DNA of 9,210 nt from JBIOJM01 sp044450785 (GTDB taxonomy: Bacteria; Planctomycetota; Planctomycetia; Isosphaerales; Isosphaeraceae). Position 1 is the stretch's first letter. The number at the start of each line of letters is the position of its first letter. This document shows positions 1 through 6,206 of this stretch, one piece after another. The notes beneath the pieces are model-generated. The model made no database searches. It was not told where the DNA came from and saw only the letters and a program-made list of their open reading frames with translations. The translations under genes were made by a program, and so were the position numbers. Location of the stretch: the NCBI GenBank assembly GCA_044450785.1, contig JBIOJM010000384.1, positions 1-9,210 of the forward strand. Direction: 5' to 3'.

Positions 1-2
1 CC

Positions 3-410
3 GCCAGCGTCCAGCCCTACGGCGGCACCGGCGCCCTACCGCCGACGCCCACGCCTCCCAATTATACTCCCCCCACCTCGACGTCCGACGACAACGGCTT
101 CAAGACCTACGACGAGCCGGCCGGGGCGATCACGGTGACCTTGGCGAACGGCACGCAGGTGACGTACCCGAACTACACCGGCCCTCCCTACGACCCCAGC
201 AGCGATCCGACGATCGACGACCTGGTCCTGCCGGGTGGCGCCATCAACCCGAGCTTCGTCCCGGCGCTGGGGGCCACGTCGTCCCTGCCGAGTAAATCGA
301 CCGTCCTGGGCGGGGTCGTTTCCAACGCCCACGGGGACCAAGCCGACTTCGCCGGGATCTTCGCCGCCAACACCAGCGAGGTATTCGTCGGCCCGTTGCC
401 GACGTCATGA
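3..410 (+). CDS. C-terminal part of an unrecognised, probably exported protein (5' end outside window)
   Basis: The frame is open from the left edge to a TGA at 408-410, giving about 135 residues with strongly GC-biased third positions, so it is very likely coding. The visible part begins with a low-complexity linker rich in Pro, Thr and Tyr (residues about 5-30). It continues into a segment with beta-strand character (AITVTLANGTQVTYPNY) and ends in Gly/Ser/Ala-rich sequence and VFVGPLPTS. There is no membrane segment, catalytic motif or family signature that I recognise. The composition fits the tail of a secreted or surface protein, but that is inference. It converges on the tRNA gene that ends at 426 on the other strand. 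A GTG at 135 could be picked as a start by gene callers, but the frame continues upstream in the same coding style, so the gene is most likely truncated by the window edge. Confidence 0.65.
   Translation, partial: ASVQPYGGTGALPPTPTPPNYTPPTSTSDDNGFKTYDEPAGAITVTLANGTQVTYPNYTGPPYDPSSDPTIDDLVLPGGAINPSFVPALGATSSLPSKSTVLGGVVSNAHGDQADFAGIFAANTSEVFVGPLPTS
386..404. terminator. Hairpin between convergent CDS end and tRNA 3' end
   Basis: A perfect 7-bp inverted repeat (CGTCGGC at 386-392, GCCGACG at 398-404) with a 5-nt loop lies over the last codons of the left-hand CDS and 21 bp beyond the 3' end of the minus-strand tRNA. The position suits a shared transcription end for two convergent units. No T-tract follows it on either strand, so it is not a standard intrinsic terminator. 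Confidence 0.3.
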
Positions 411-425
411 TCGCCTGTCTTTGAG

Positions 426-856
426 TGCGGCTCGCAGGATTCGAACCTGCAACCAAGGGATTCAAGGGCCCTCGCGTTTCCACGAGGCTTGGACTATCTC
501 ATCCTCCCCGTCCCAGTTGCCTTTGCACGCCTCGAGCAGGATCGCTCGGACGTTGATCGCGCGACTGGAGGGGAGGCCGGGCGCTCGCGGCGGGGATTAT
601 TGTTGGGACTCACCCCGCTAGTCTCTGAACCTTCCTGGCCACCTGTGCCCGACCAAGCTTGGCTGCGGATTGCCGTGCCTGAAGCGTGACGCCGGAGCCC
701 CGCGGGCGGTCGAGACCAAGCCGCAAGGCCAGCGGGGCCCGTGAGGAACGCTTCCGGTTTAGGTTTCCCGCAATTCACCCGGTTCGCAGTCGAAGGTCAC
801 CCTCCGCTGCCACCTTTTTTGATGAGTCCCCTGCTCTGCCGTTGAGCTAGAGCCGC
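426..856 (-). tRNA. tRNA with CAT anticodon (probably tRNA-Ile2), interrupted by a group I intron
   Basis: Exon 1 is 856-822 and exon 2 is 462-426, both on the minus strand; removing 821-463 leaves a 72-nt tRNA. The acceptor stem is GCGGCTC (856-850) with GAGCCGC (433-427), 7 of 7 pairs, and the discriminator is A426. The D arm is GCTC/GAGC with loop AACGGCA. The anticodon arm is GGGGA/TCCCT with loop CTCATAA, so the anticodon is CAT. The variable loop is TGGTT. The T arm is GCAGG/CCTGC with loop TTCGAAT. CCA is not encoded. G1-C72 pairing argues against initiator tRNA. The anticodon-arm and variable-loop context (GACTCATAATC, CTTGGTTGC) resembles bacterial tRNA-Ile2, whose C34 is modified to lysidine by TilS, more than elongator Met. 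The gene lies 89 bp downstream of the desaturase on the same strand; a GATAAG at 876-871 could be a weak -10 of its own. Confidence 0.93.
463..821 (-). ncRNA. Group I self-splicing intron, 359 nt, inserted after U36 of the tRNA anticodon
   Basis: On the minus strand the intron runs from C821 to a terminal G463 (omega-G). P1: exon CTCAT pairs with internal guide GTGG (813-810), with U822.G813 at the splice site. P2: GCAG (810-807)/CTGC (789-786), with a GTGA loop. P3: CCGGGTG (782-776)/CGCCCGG (583-577). P4: TTGCGG (773-768)/CCGCAG (668-663), followed by GGAAACCTAAA, as in cyanobacterial tRNA-Leu introns. P5 is extended (AAGCGT 753-748/ACGCTT 687-682; GCCCCGC 738-732/GCGGGGC 703-697) and closes at GGCAATCC. 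P6: GCC (663-661)/GGC (640-638). P7: GACTA (623-619)/TAGTC (496-492). An extra hairpin is GCGGGG (618-613)/CCCCGC (595-590). P8: CCTCCCC (576-570)/GGGGAGG (509-503). P9: CCTCGTG/CGCGAGG with a GAAA loop (488-471). The core and position resemble subgroup IC3 tRNA introns such as Azoarcus tRNA-Ile. No endonuclease gene is present, so it should be catalytic but not mobile by itself. Confidence 0.92.
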
Positions 857-945
857 TCTATCGAGACGCTCTTATCTTTGCCGTTGGCCGCCCGGAAAAC
901 AAGACACCGGTGGCTAGCGCCATTCCGCTTAGCTGTGACAAAGCC

Positions 946-1788
946 CTAGGAACGTATCTTGGGCAATCGGACGTCGTAGGCGATGCGGCAGAACTTCATC
1001 AGTTGGACCGCCAGATACGTCATATCCACTTCCCACCACCGAAGTCCGTGGCGGGCGGAGGTCTGGTAGGCGTGGTGGTTATTGTGCCAGCCCTCGCCGT
1101 AAGTCAGAAACGCGACCCACCAAAGGTTCTTGGATCGGTCGCGAGTTGGGTGCGTGCGATATCCCCAGACGTGGCTTGCCGAATTGACCAACCAAGTCGA
1201 ATGCAGCACGAAGATCGACCGGAAGAACCCGCCCCAGACGAGCCAGCTCATGCCGCCGACTGCGTACAACCCCACAAACAGCAAGATCGGAAACACAATG
1301 TGGTAGCGCTCGAGCCATCGATGGACCGGGTCCTTGCAGAGGTCAGGGCACCACTTCTGGTAGAACTCGGGAGTGTGCTCCGATCTCTCGTCCACCATCA
1401 TGAACCAGCACATGTGCGCCCAGAAAAAGCCGCGGAGGGGCGTATGCGTGTCGTCTTCCTCATCGGAATAGGCATGATGTTTGCGATGGTCGGCCACCCA
1501 ACCAATCGGCCCTCCTTCCGAGGCACATGTCCCGATGATGGTCAAGACGTACTCGAGCCACCTCGGACGGAGTGCGAAACTTCGATGAGTCAACAGGCGA
1601 TGATACGTCAGGCAAATCCCGATCCCGCCGGTCAACCAGTGCAGGAAGAGGCACACGGCCAGCCCCGACCAGGAAAAAAAGGCGGGAACGAAAACGAGAA
1701 GAGCACCAACATGCAAGGCCCCCATCCAGATCAAGGGAGCCCAAGACAGCCGTGCCGGTGCCGCTCCCGCTGTGGTCGTTGTCGTCAT
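946..1788 (-). CDS. Membrane fatty acid desaturase (delta-9 / stearoyl-CoA type)
   Basis: A 280-residue integral membrane desaturase that introduces a cis double bond into saturated acyl chains, using O2 and electrons from ferredoxin or cytochrome b5-type donors. All three histidine boxes of the family are present: HRLLTH at about 63-68, HRKHH at 101-105 and HNNHH at 235-239 (within GEGWHNNHH). A further His lies in NSASHVWG at about 206, so the di-iron ligands look complete. Hydrophobic blocks near 18-58 and 163-190 fit the usual four-helix topology. The length matches cyanobacterial DesC-like acyl-lipid desaturases, which lack a fused cytochrome b5 domain. I start at ATG 1788 rather than TTG 1794 because AAAGG at 1799-1795 sits six bases upstream. 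The gene is alone, divergent from truD, with the tRNA downstream on the same strand. Whether the substrate is acyl-CoA or acyl-lipid cannot be read from the sequence. Confidence 0.95.
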   Translation of the reverse strand: MTTTTTAGAAPARLSWAPLIWMGALHVGALLVFVPAFFSWSGLAVCLFLHWLTGGIGICLTYHRLLTHRSFALRPRWLEYVLTIIGTCASEGGPIGWVADHRKHHAYSDEEDDTHTPLRGFFWAHMCWFMMVDERSEHTPEFYQKWCPDLCKDPVHRWLERYHIVFPILLFVGLYAVGGMSWLVWGGFFRSIFVLHSTWLVNSASHVWGYRTHPTRDRSKNLWWVAFLTYGEGWHNNHHAYQTSARHGLRWWEVDMTYLAVQLMKFCRIAYDVRLPKIRS

Positions 1789-2243
1789 GATCAACCTTTG
1801 GTTCAGGGCATCGTGAAGGAAGGATCGTTGGGCAGGAACAATGAGGTCGCCTCGGCAAGATCGCCGGCCATCGTCCTCGGATTCGTTGGGTTAATGAAGC
1901 GGGTGGGTGCCGCGTTCACACCGCGAGGTTTCGGTCTCGATGCGGCGAGACAACCGGTGTCCACGATGGTTTCATTCGGACCGCGACGTGTATCAAGCTC
2001 GTCGGGTCAGATCCACAAGGTCCAACTAAGCTGGACACCGCCATTCCCAAGAATCGCTCATTCTCTCTATTTTTTTTTGGGAACAGACCCCAAAGAGGCT
2101 GTTCGGCAGGTACTCTAGTATACGTTGGATTCCAGGGGATTGCTCGAATTCCCAGCTCCAGAACGGCCGTGCCCATATGATTCCACCAGCCATGAAGACC
2201 GGATGCCGCTCTATTTCACCCCGTCTACCCAGACATCCAAATC
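1789..2243. other. Divergent intergenic region between desaturase and truD
   Basis: This 455-bp stretch holds no convincing gene. A plus-strand open frame crosses it from the desaturase region but is an antisense shadow. Visible structure is a T9 tract at about 2069-2077, a 6-bp inverted repeat GAACAG/CTGTTC just after it, and a widely spaced 9-bp inverted repeat (CGGTGTCCA at 1955-1963, TGGACACCG at 2032-2040). TAGTAT near 2117-2122 could be a -10 hexamer for truD, but I see no good -35. Promoters for both flanking genes must lie here or close by. Confidence 0.5.
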
Positions 2244-3419
2244 ATGAAGCTCAAGTGCCGGCCTGAAGACTTTTGCGTCGAGGAGTTGCCGCTGGTCTCG
2301 CCGGACGGATCCGGCCGCTACACACTTTACCGGCTGACGAAGCGTGACGTGGGGACGATCGAAGCCGTCGAGGCGATCTGCCGGCGCTGGAACCTGGCCG
2401 GCCATCGAGTGAGCTACGCGGGCTTGAAAGACCGGCATGCCGCCACCACCCAGTACATGACGATCGTCGATGGGCCGGCCCTGACCGCAAGCGGACCGAA
2501 CTTCGAGCTCGAGCCGGTGGGGCGGCTGTCGCATCCGTATGGCCCGCAACACTTTCGTGGCAATCGCTTCGGCATCGTCCTCCGTGATTTGACCGAGGAC
2601 AAGCTGCAGCGGGCGACGTCCGAAATCAAGGCGCTGCCGCGCGACGGACTCCCCAACTACTTCGACGATCAGCGGTTCGGATCGCTGGGCGCCTCAAGGC
2701 AATTCATCGGACATGCATGGTTGCTCGGCGATCATGAGCGTGCCCTTTGGCTCGCGCTGGCTGATGCGAATCCATTCGACCGGTCGGCGGAGAAGGCGCG
2801 GAAAGCCGTCCTTCGCGCGTACTGGGGACGTTGGACGGAGGCAAAGGCTCGGCTCGATCGATCATCGGCACGCAGCATCGTGACGTACCTGGTCGATCAT
2901 CCGGCGGACTATCGAGGCGCGTTCGCTCGGATCGGCCGCGCGGTCCGCACGCTGTATTTCTCGGCGTTCCAGAGCCACCTTTGGAACTTGTTCCTCGCCG
3001 GCTGGCTCGAACGATCGACCCGGCCCGACCAGCGAGTGCCCGTCGAGCTGAAGGCAGGGACGTTTCCGTTTCCTCGTCGACTCGAGCGGGAGCAGGTGCA
3101 GACGCTGATCGACTCGCCCATTCCCTTGCCCTCGTCCCGCAACCCATTGCCGGACGGTCCTCTCGAAGAGGTCATCCACGGGGCGCTCGAGCAATTCGGA
3201 TTGACGTGGTCCGGCTTGAGGGTCAAGCATCTCAAGGACGTTTTCTTCTCGAAGGGAGCTCGTCCTTGCCTGGTCTTGCCCGAGAACCTGGAGTGCCGGG
3301 CGATTGAGGATGAGCTTCATCCGGGGCGCCGGGGACTCTTCCTGTCATTCGAGTTATGCAAAGGTTCCTACGCCACGATCATGGTTAAACGGATCACGGA
3401 CGCCGCGGATTCGTCGTGA
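2244..3419 (+). CDS. truD: tRNA pseudouridine(13) synthase TruD
   Basis: A 391-residue protein that isomerises uridine 13 in the D loop of certain tRNAs (tRNA-Glu in E. coli). Family motifs occur in order: the N-terminal KCRPEDFCVEE; the catalytic GLKD motif at 60-63, with D63 the expected nucleophile, followed by RHAATTQ; NYFDDQRFGS at 138-147; SAFQSHLWN at 240-248; and the C-terminal CKGSYATIMVKRI at 372-384. The stretch between 155 and about 350 includes the TRUD insertion domain. Length is slightly above E. coli TruD. The ATG start gives the conserved N-terminus directly, although no clear Shine-Dalgarno precedes it. Its TGA overlaps the ATG of the next pseudouridine synthase gene, so the two are probably one operon with coupled translation. 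All key residues are intact. Confidence 0.96.
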   Translation: MKLKCRPEDFCVEELPLVSPDGSGRYTLYRLTKRDVGTIEAVEAICRRWNLAGHRVSYAGLKDRHAATTQYMTIVDGPALTASGPNFELEPVGRLSHPYGPQHFRGNRFGIVLRDLTEDKLQRATSEIKALPRDGLPNYFDDQRFGSLGASRQFIGHAWLLGDHERALWLALADANPFDRSAEKARKAVLRAYWGRWTEAKARLDRSSARSIVTYLVDHPADYRGAFARIGRAVRTLYFSAFQSHLWNLFLAGWLERSTRPDQRVPVELKAGTFPFPRRLEREQVQTLIDSPIPLPSSRNPLPDGPLEEVIHGALEQFGLTWSGLRVKHLKDVFFSKGARPCLVLPENLECRAIEDELHPGRRGLFLSFELCKGSYATIMVKRITDAADSS

Positions 3420-4153
3420 TGAACCTCGACGTGCTGTACGAAGACAACCACTGCCTGGCCGTGAACAAACCCGCCGGTCTGCTGTCGCAGGGCGGCGATT
3501 CGGGGGAACCGAGTCTCGTCGAGGCGGTCACCGCGTATCTGAAGACGCGGTACGCGAAGCCGGGAAATGTGTACGTGGGACTTCTCCACCGGCTGGATCG
3601 ACCGACGTCGGGAGTCGTGCTTCTGGCCAGGACCAGCAAGGCAGCCGGCCGGCTCTCAGCCCAGTTTCGAGCGGGGACGATCTCGAAGGTGTACTGGGCG
3701 ATCGTGGAGGGCCGGCCGCACGAAGCGGCAGGAGAATGGATCGACGTGCTTGAGAAGGACAGCCGGCGGAATCGCGGCGGCGTCGTTCCGGAGGGAAGCA
3801 TCGCGGGGAAGGAAGCTCGCGTCGCGTTCCGCATCATGGAAACATGGGGGCGCTATACGAAGCTCGAGCTTCGACCGGCAACCGGGCGAAGCCACCAGCT
3901 CCGTATTCAGCTTGCGAGCCGGCGCCTTCCCATTCTCGGCGATCGCAAGTATGGGGCGAGGAGCCGGTTGAACGCCCTGGATGGGGGATTCAGGATCGCC
4001 CTTCACGCACGGCGGTTGACCTTCATGCACCCAACTCGCCGGGAATCGATTTCAGTCGATGCACCGGTGCCGGGAGACTGGCCCACGCTTTCGCCAGGAC
4101 GGTCGGAACCAGGGTGCGACTCCAGTAAGCCAGCGGCAGGCTCAGGCCCGTGA
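3419..4153 (+). CDS. RluA-family pseudouridine synthase without S4 domain
   Basis: A 244-residue enzyme that converts uridine to pseudouridine in rRNA or tRNA. The family core is clear: LYEDNHCLAVNKPAG near the N-terminus, the catalytic HRLDRPTSG at 57-65 with D60 as nucleophile, GRSHQLR at 156-162, LGDRKYG at 173-179 and LHARRLTFMHP at 195-205. No N-terminal S4 RNA-binding domain is present, so it resembles RluA/TruC in layout rather than RluC or RluD. The target site cannot be deduced. The start is either ATG 3419, overlapping the truD stop as TGATG, or GTG 3416; I prefer the ATG. The last 43 codons overlap the convergent lipoprotein gene, and the tail after about residue 222 is polar and not family-like. 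Co-transcription with truD makes this a two-gene RNA-modification unit. Confidence 0.94.
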   Translation: MNLDVLYEDNHCLAVNKPAGLLSQGGDSGEPSLVEAVTAYLKTRYAKPGNVYVGLLHRLDRPTSGVVLLARTSKAAGRLSAQFRAGTISKVYWAIVEGRPHEAAGEWIDVLEKDSRRNRGGVVPEGSIAGKEARVAFRIMETWGRYTKLELRPATGRSHQLRIQLASRRLPILGDRKYGARSRLNALDGGFRIALHARRLTFMHPTRRESISVDAPVPGDWPTLSPGRSEPGCDSSKPAAGSGP

Positions 4154-5777
4154 TGACCATCGCCCCGAACGGGCGCCACGACAGGGGGTCACCTGAAATC
4201 GTTGGGTCGGAGCGGAATGGGTCCGGAATGATGTTGGGCGCTTGAGGATTGGTCGATTGCGGAGCCGGGGCGTCAGGGATGACGGGTACCTGGCCGGGCA
4301 CAACGCCGGCCGGCAGGGTTGCCGGCGCGGCTGGATCCGGCTGCTTTGCCGCAGTCGTTGTGGACGGGACCTCTCGAACGGACGCCGGTTTCGGAGCGGA
4401 GGCGGAGCCGGCGAACAAAACCTGGGGATTGACCGGTCCTTGACGCACGTCGCCGGAATTCGCGCTCGTCTGAACCGCACCAGGCCCCGTCACAAAATTC
4501 GTCACGGCCGACCAGTAGCCCGGGTCGCTCAAGCCGAGCTCCTCGGCCTCCCGCCGCGCCATCTGGCGATCGACGCGATCGTTGGTGATCCTGCGGATGT
4601 ACCAGAGGGCGCCGGCGCGGGTGCCGTCGGAATCAAAAAAGAACAACGGCCTGGCCTCTCCGGCGGCGATCTCGAAGTTGAATCGGGTGAGATGGTCGCG
4701 ATCGATCGACTTGAGACCGATCGGCAGCGCGACGTACCGGAGACCGTGGTTGGTGACCTCGGCGATGAAGGAAGACGGGACCTCGGACGATTCCCGGAGA
4801 TCCAGGACGGTCCGATAGCCCTTTTCGACCAGCCAGTTGAGCCCGGCGCCGGTGGGGACGCTCCCGCCGGCGAGCTTGACGTCGACGGCGACGAAGCGAG
4901 CGATCCCGGGCCCGACGCTCGCCGATGGCGAGGGTTCGGGCGCGGGAATCGTCGCGGACGTCAGATCGAGCTCGTCCGCCGAGGGAGCCGGAGTCTCGCG
5001 CTTGACCTCGGGTGTCTTTTTGATGTTGTCTTTGGTCTTGGCGGCCGGGCCGGCCGCCGGAGCGACCTGGTGTGCCGAGGAAGACCTTGTCACTTCACCA
5101 GGCAAGTCGAGAGGAGGCAGGTGATCCAGGGGATCTTGATCGTCGGACGCTCGCGAATCTCGCGCGGCCGGGCGCGGCTGCGCCTGCGCCGACCGCGAGG
5201 TCGGCTCAGGCGTCGAGACCGTCGTCTTCGCCAGGTTTTCGTTTTGTCGCCGCGCGACCCGAGTTCCGGAGCCGGGGCGACGGGTTTGATAGCTCGTTTT
5301 GGGGACGGCGCTCGAGCTCGTGCCGCCATTGCCGGCAGGCGGCTGCACCACTCTCGCCTTCGGAGTGCCATCCTGGATGGGATCCAGCAGAGGGCCCGTT
5401 TCGCTCGACCCGGGTGAGGCGTAGGGAGACGTCGTGGTCGAGCCCACCCCGGAGGGATAAGACGGACCCACCACGGGCCCGACGACGGTCGAGGGTATCG
5501 AACCTTCAACGACGCCGCCCGAAACGACACCCGGGCCACAGCAGCCACCGTTGCTCCGGTTGAAGACACGGGCCGAGACGCGATTGAAGAAACCGCACGG
5601 GCCGAACAGGCCGGTGCCGTCACCGCAGTGACTGAACGGACCTGATTGACAACCGCTCTGAAGCAAGACGACGCAGGCCAAGAGCCCCAGCACGGGCCAG
5701 CGCCTGGGGCGGGTATGGTCCCGCCGGGGCGTGCCGCGCGTCGCTCCGCCCGCCTGTAACCAATCCAAGCGAAACAT
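4023..5777 (-). CDS. Lipoprotein with dual-specificity/DUF442-like phosphatase domain, catalytic Cys apparently lost
   Basis: A 584-residue protein. A basic N-terminus is followed by a hydrophobic segment (about 28-41) and lipobox LQSGC, with lipidated Cys at 43, so it should be membrane-anchored outside the cytoplasm. A Cys/Gly-rich patch (43-85) leads into a long Pro/Ser/Thr/Ala linker to about 290. Residues 293-417 look like the tyrosine-phosphatase fold of the DUF442 type: VDVKLAGGSVPT, GYRTVLDLRE, VALPIG, a P-loop position and RREAEELGL. At the P-loop (381-389) the sequence is FDSDGTRAG where active enzymes have HCxxGxxR, so the nucleophilic Cys is replaced by Asp. A second disordered linker and a hydrophobic C-terminal segment (about 537-562) follow. 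I start at ATG 5777 because AGGAG lies nine bases upstream; a longer frame to 5912 adds only a basic, non-family extension. The function is unknown, and a non-catalytic binding role is inference. Confidence 0.85.
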   Translation of the reverse strand: MFRLDWLQAGGATRGTPRRDHTRPRRWPVLGLLACVVLLQSGCQSGPFSHCGDGTGLFGPCGFFNRVSARVFNRSNGGCCGPGVVSGGVVEGSIPSTVVGPVVGPSYPSGVGSTTTSPYASPGSSETGPLLDPIQDGTPKARVVQPPAGNGGTSSSAVPKTSYQTRRPGSGTRVARRQNENLAKTTVSTPEPTSRSAQAQPRPAARDSRASDDQDPLDHLPPLDLPGEVTRSSSAHQVAPAAGPAAKTKDNIKKTPEVKRETPAPSADELDLTSATIPAPEPSPSASVGPGIARFVAVDVKLAGGSVPTGAGLNWLVEKGYRTVLDLRESSEVPSSFIAEVTNHGLRYVALPIGLKSIDRDHLTRFNFEIAAGEARPLFFFDSDGTRAGALWYIRRITNDRVDRQMARREAEELGLSDPGYWSAVTNFVTGPGAVQTSANSGDVRQGPVNPQVLFAGSASAPKPASVREVPSTTTAAKQPDPAAPATLPAGVVPGQVPVIPDAPAPQSTNPQAPNIIPDPFRSDPTISGDPLSWRPFGAMVITGLSLPLAYWSRTLVPTVLAKAWASLPAPVHRLKSIPGELGA

Positions 5778-6115
5778 GATACGCTTCTCCTGTTCTCCGA
5801 CACCGCCACGCGCATCACCGCAAGCCCTTGCCCGCCACGTGAGTCGACTCGAACGGGCTGGCCGAGGCTTCCAGGAACGATGCACGTCGGGACGCTCGGG
5901 GTGCCAACTCAAAGGATCGGTGAAAGTTCCCAGGAGCGACGACAGGCTGGCCCTGTCGATCGAACATGCCGGTTATGCCGCTCGTCCTGATTCTTCAGGA
6001 GACCCGCGGCCAGCTCGCCTGTTCGACCGTAAGGTCAGGTCGACGCAGAGTATGGAAACTCAATGACAGCCCTCGGAAAAGGGTTGTCGATGAAACTTAG
6101 CCGACAATCGAGCCG
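5778..6115. other. Divergent intergenic region with a run of small hairpins
   Basis: No credible gene lies between the lipoprotein and glycosyltransferase starts. Four inverted repeats occur in about 170 bp: CGACAGG/CCTGTCG (5940-5946 and 5952-5958, 5-nt loop); TCCTGA/TCAGGA (5985-5990 and 5995-6000, TTCT loop); TCGACC/GGTCGA (6023-6028 and 6038-6043), inside which GACC-GTAA-GGTC is an alternative; and TTGTCG/CGACAA (6084-6089 and 6102-6107). The last sits directly upstream of the -35 box at 6116 and could be an operator. None carries a T-tract. They may be parts of a leader or regulatory sites, or chance in GC-rich DNA. Confidence 0.35.
5787..5791 (-). promoter_or_regulatory. Shine-Dalgarno deciding the lipoprotein start
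   Basis: AGGAG on the minus strand (5791-5787) stands nine bases before ATG 5777 and supports that start over the upstream in-frame start at 5912. Confidence 0.7.
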
Positions 6116-6145
6116 TTGCCAAAGAATCCGGTCGATTTCTAGAAT
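6116..6145 (+). promoter_or_regulatory. Sigma70-type promoter for the glycosyltransferase pair
   Basis: TTGCCA at 6116-6121 and TAGAAT at 6140-6145 are separated by 18 bp, each one base from consensus. Transcription would start near 6152 and leave a leader of about 55 nt before ATG 6207. It is the best promoter-like match I found in the window. The activity is inferred from sequence only. Confidence 0.55.
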
Positions 6146-6206
6146 GAGTCTTTGGGTCTATGTCGTGTAGCCGCTATATCGCTCAAGGCCTCTCTCGGAC
6201 ACGCGG

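Noticed and set aside
426..462. Isolated tRNA 3' fragment or attachment-site remnant
   Set aside because: The missing 5' half lies at 822-856 on the same strand and pairs perfectly, with an intron core between them.
494..778. Minus-strand 94-residue open frame inside the intron as a homing endonuclease
   Set aside because: There is no LAGLIDADG, GIY-YIG or HNH motif. The frame runs through P4-P8 core helices and is far too short.
426..856. Initiator tRNA-fMet as the identity of the CAT tRNA
   Set aside because: Position 1-72 is a G-C pair instead of the usual mismatch, and the anticodon stem lacks the three stacked G-C pairs in the initiator arrangement.
1955..2040. 9-bp inverted repeat with 68-nt spacing as a regulatory structure
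   Set aside because: The arms are short and widely separated. A match of this size is not surprising in GC-rich intergenic DNA.
2069..2109. T9 tract plus GAACAG/CTGTTC as an intrinsic terminator
   Set aside because: The T-run precedes the hairpin on the plus strand and is an A-run after it on the minus strand, so the polarity is wrong for both.
910..2118. Long plus-strand open frame of 402 codons opposite the desaturase
   Set aside because: It is antisense to a gene with all three histidine boxes, has no recognisable motif and non-protein-like composition. GC-rich DNA commonly leaves such frames open.
4242..5417. Plus-strand 391-codon frame opposite the lipoprotein gene
   Set aside because: It is arginine- and glycine-rich shadow sequence without domains. 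The minus strand has a ribosome site, lipobox and a recognisable fold.
5778..5912. Upstream start at 5912 for the lipoprotein
   Set aside because: It adds 45 basic residues before the signal peptide. AGGAG at 5791-5787 and the lipobox position favour ATG 5777.
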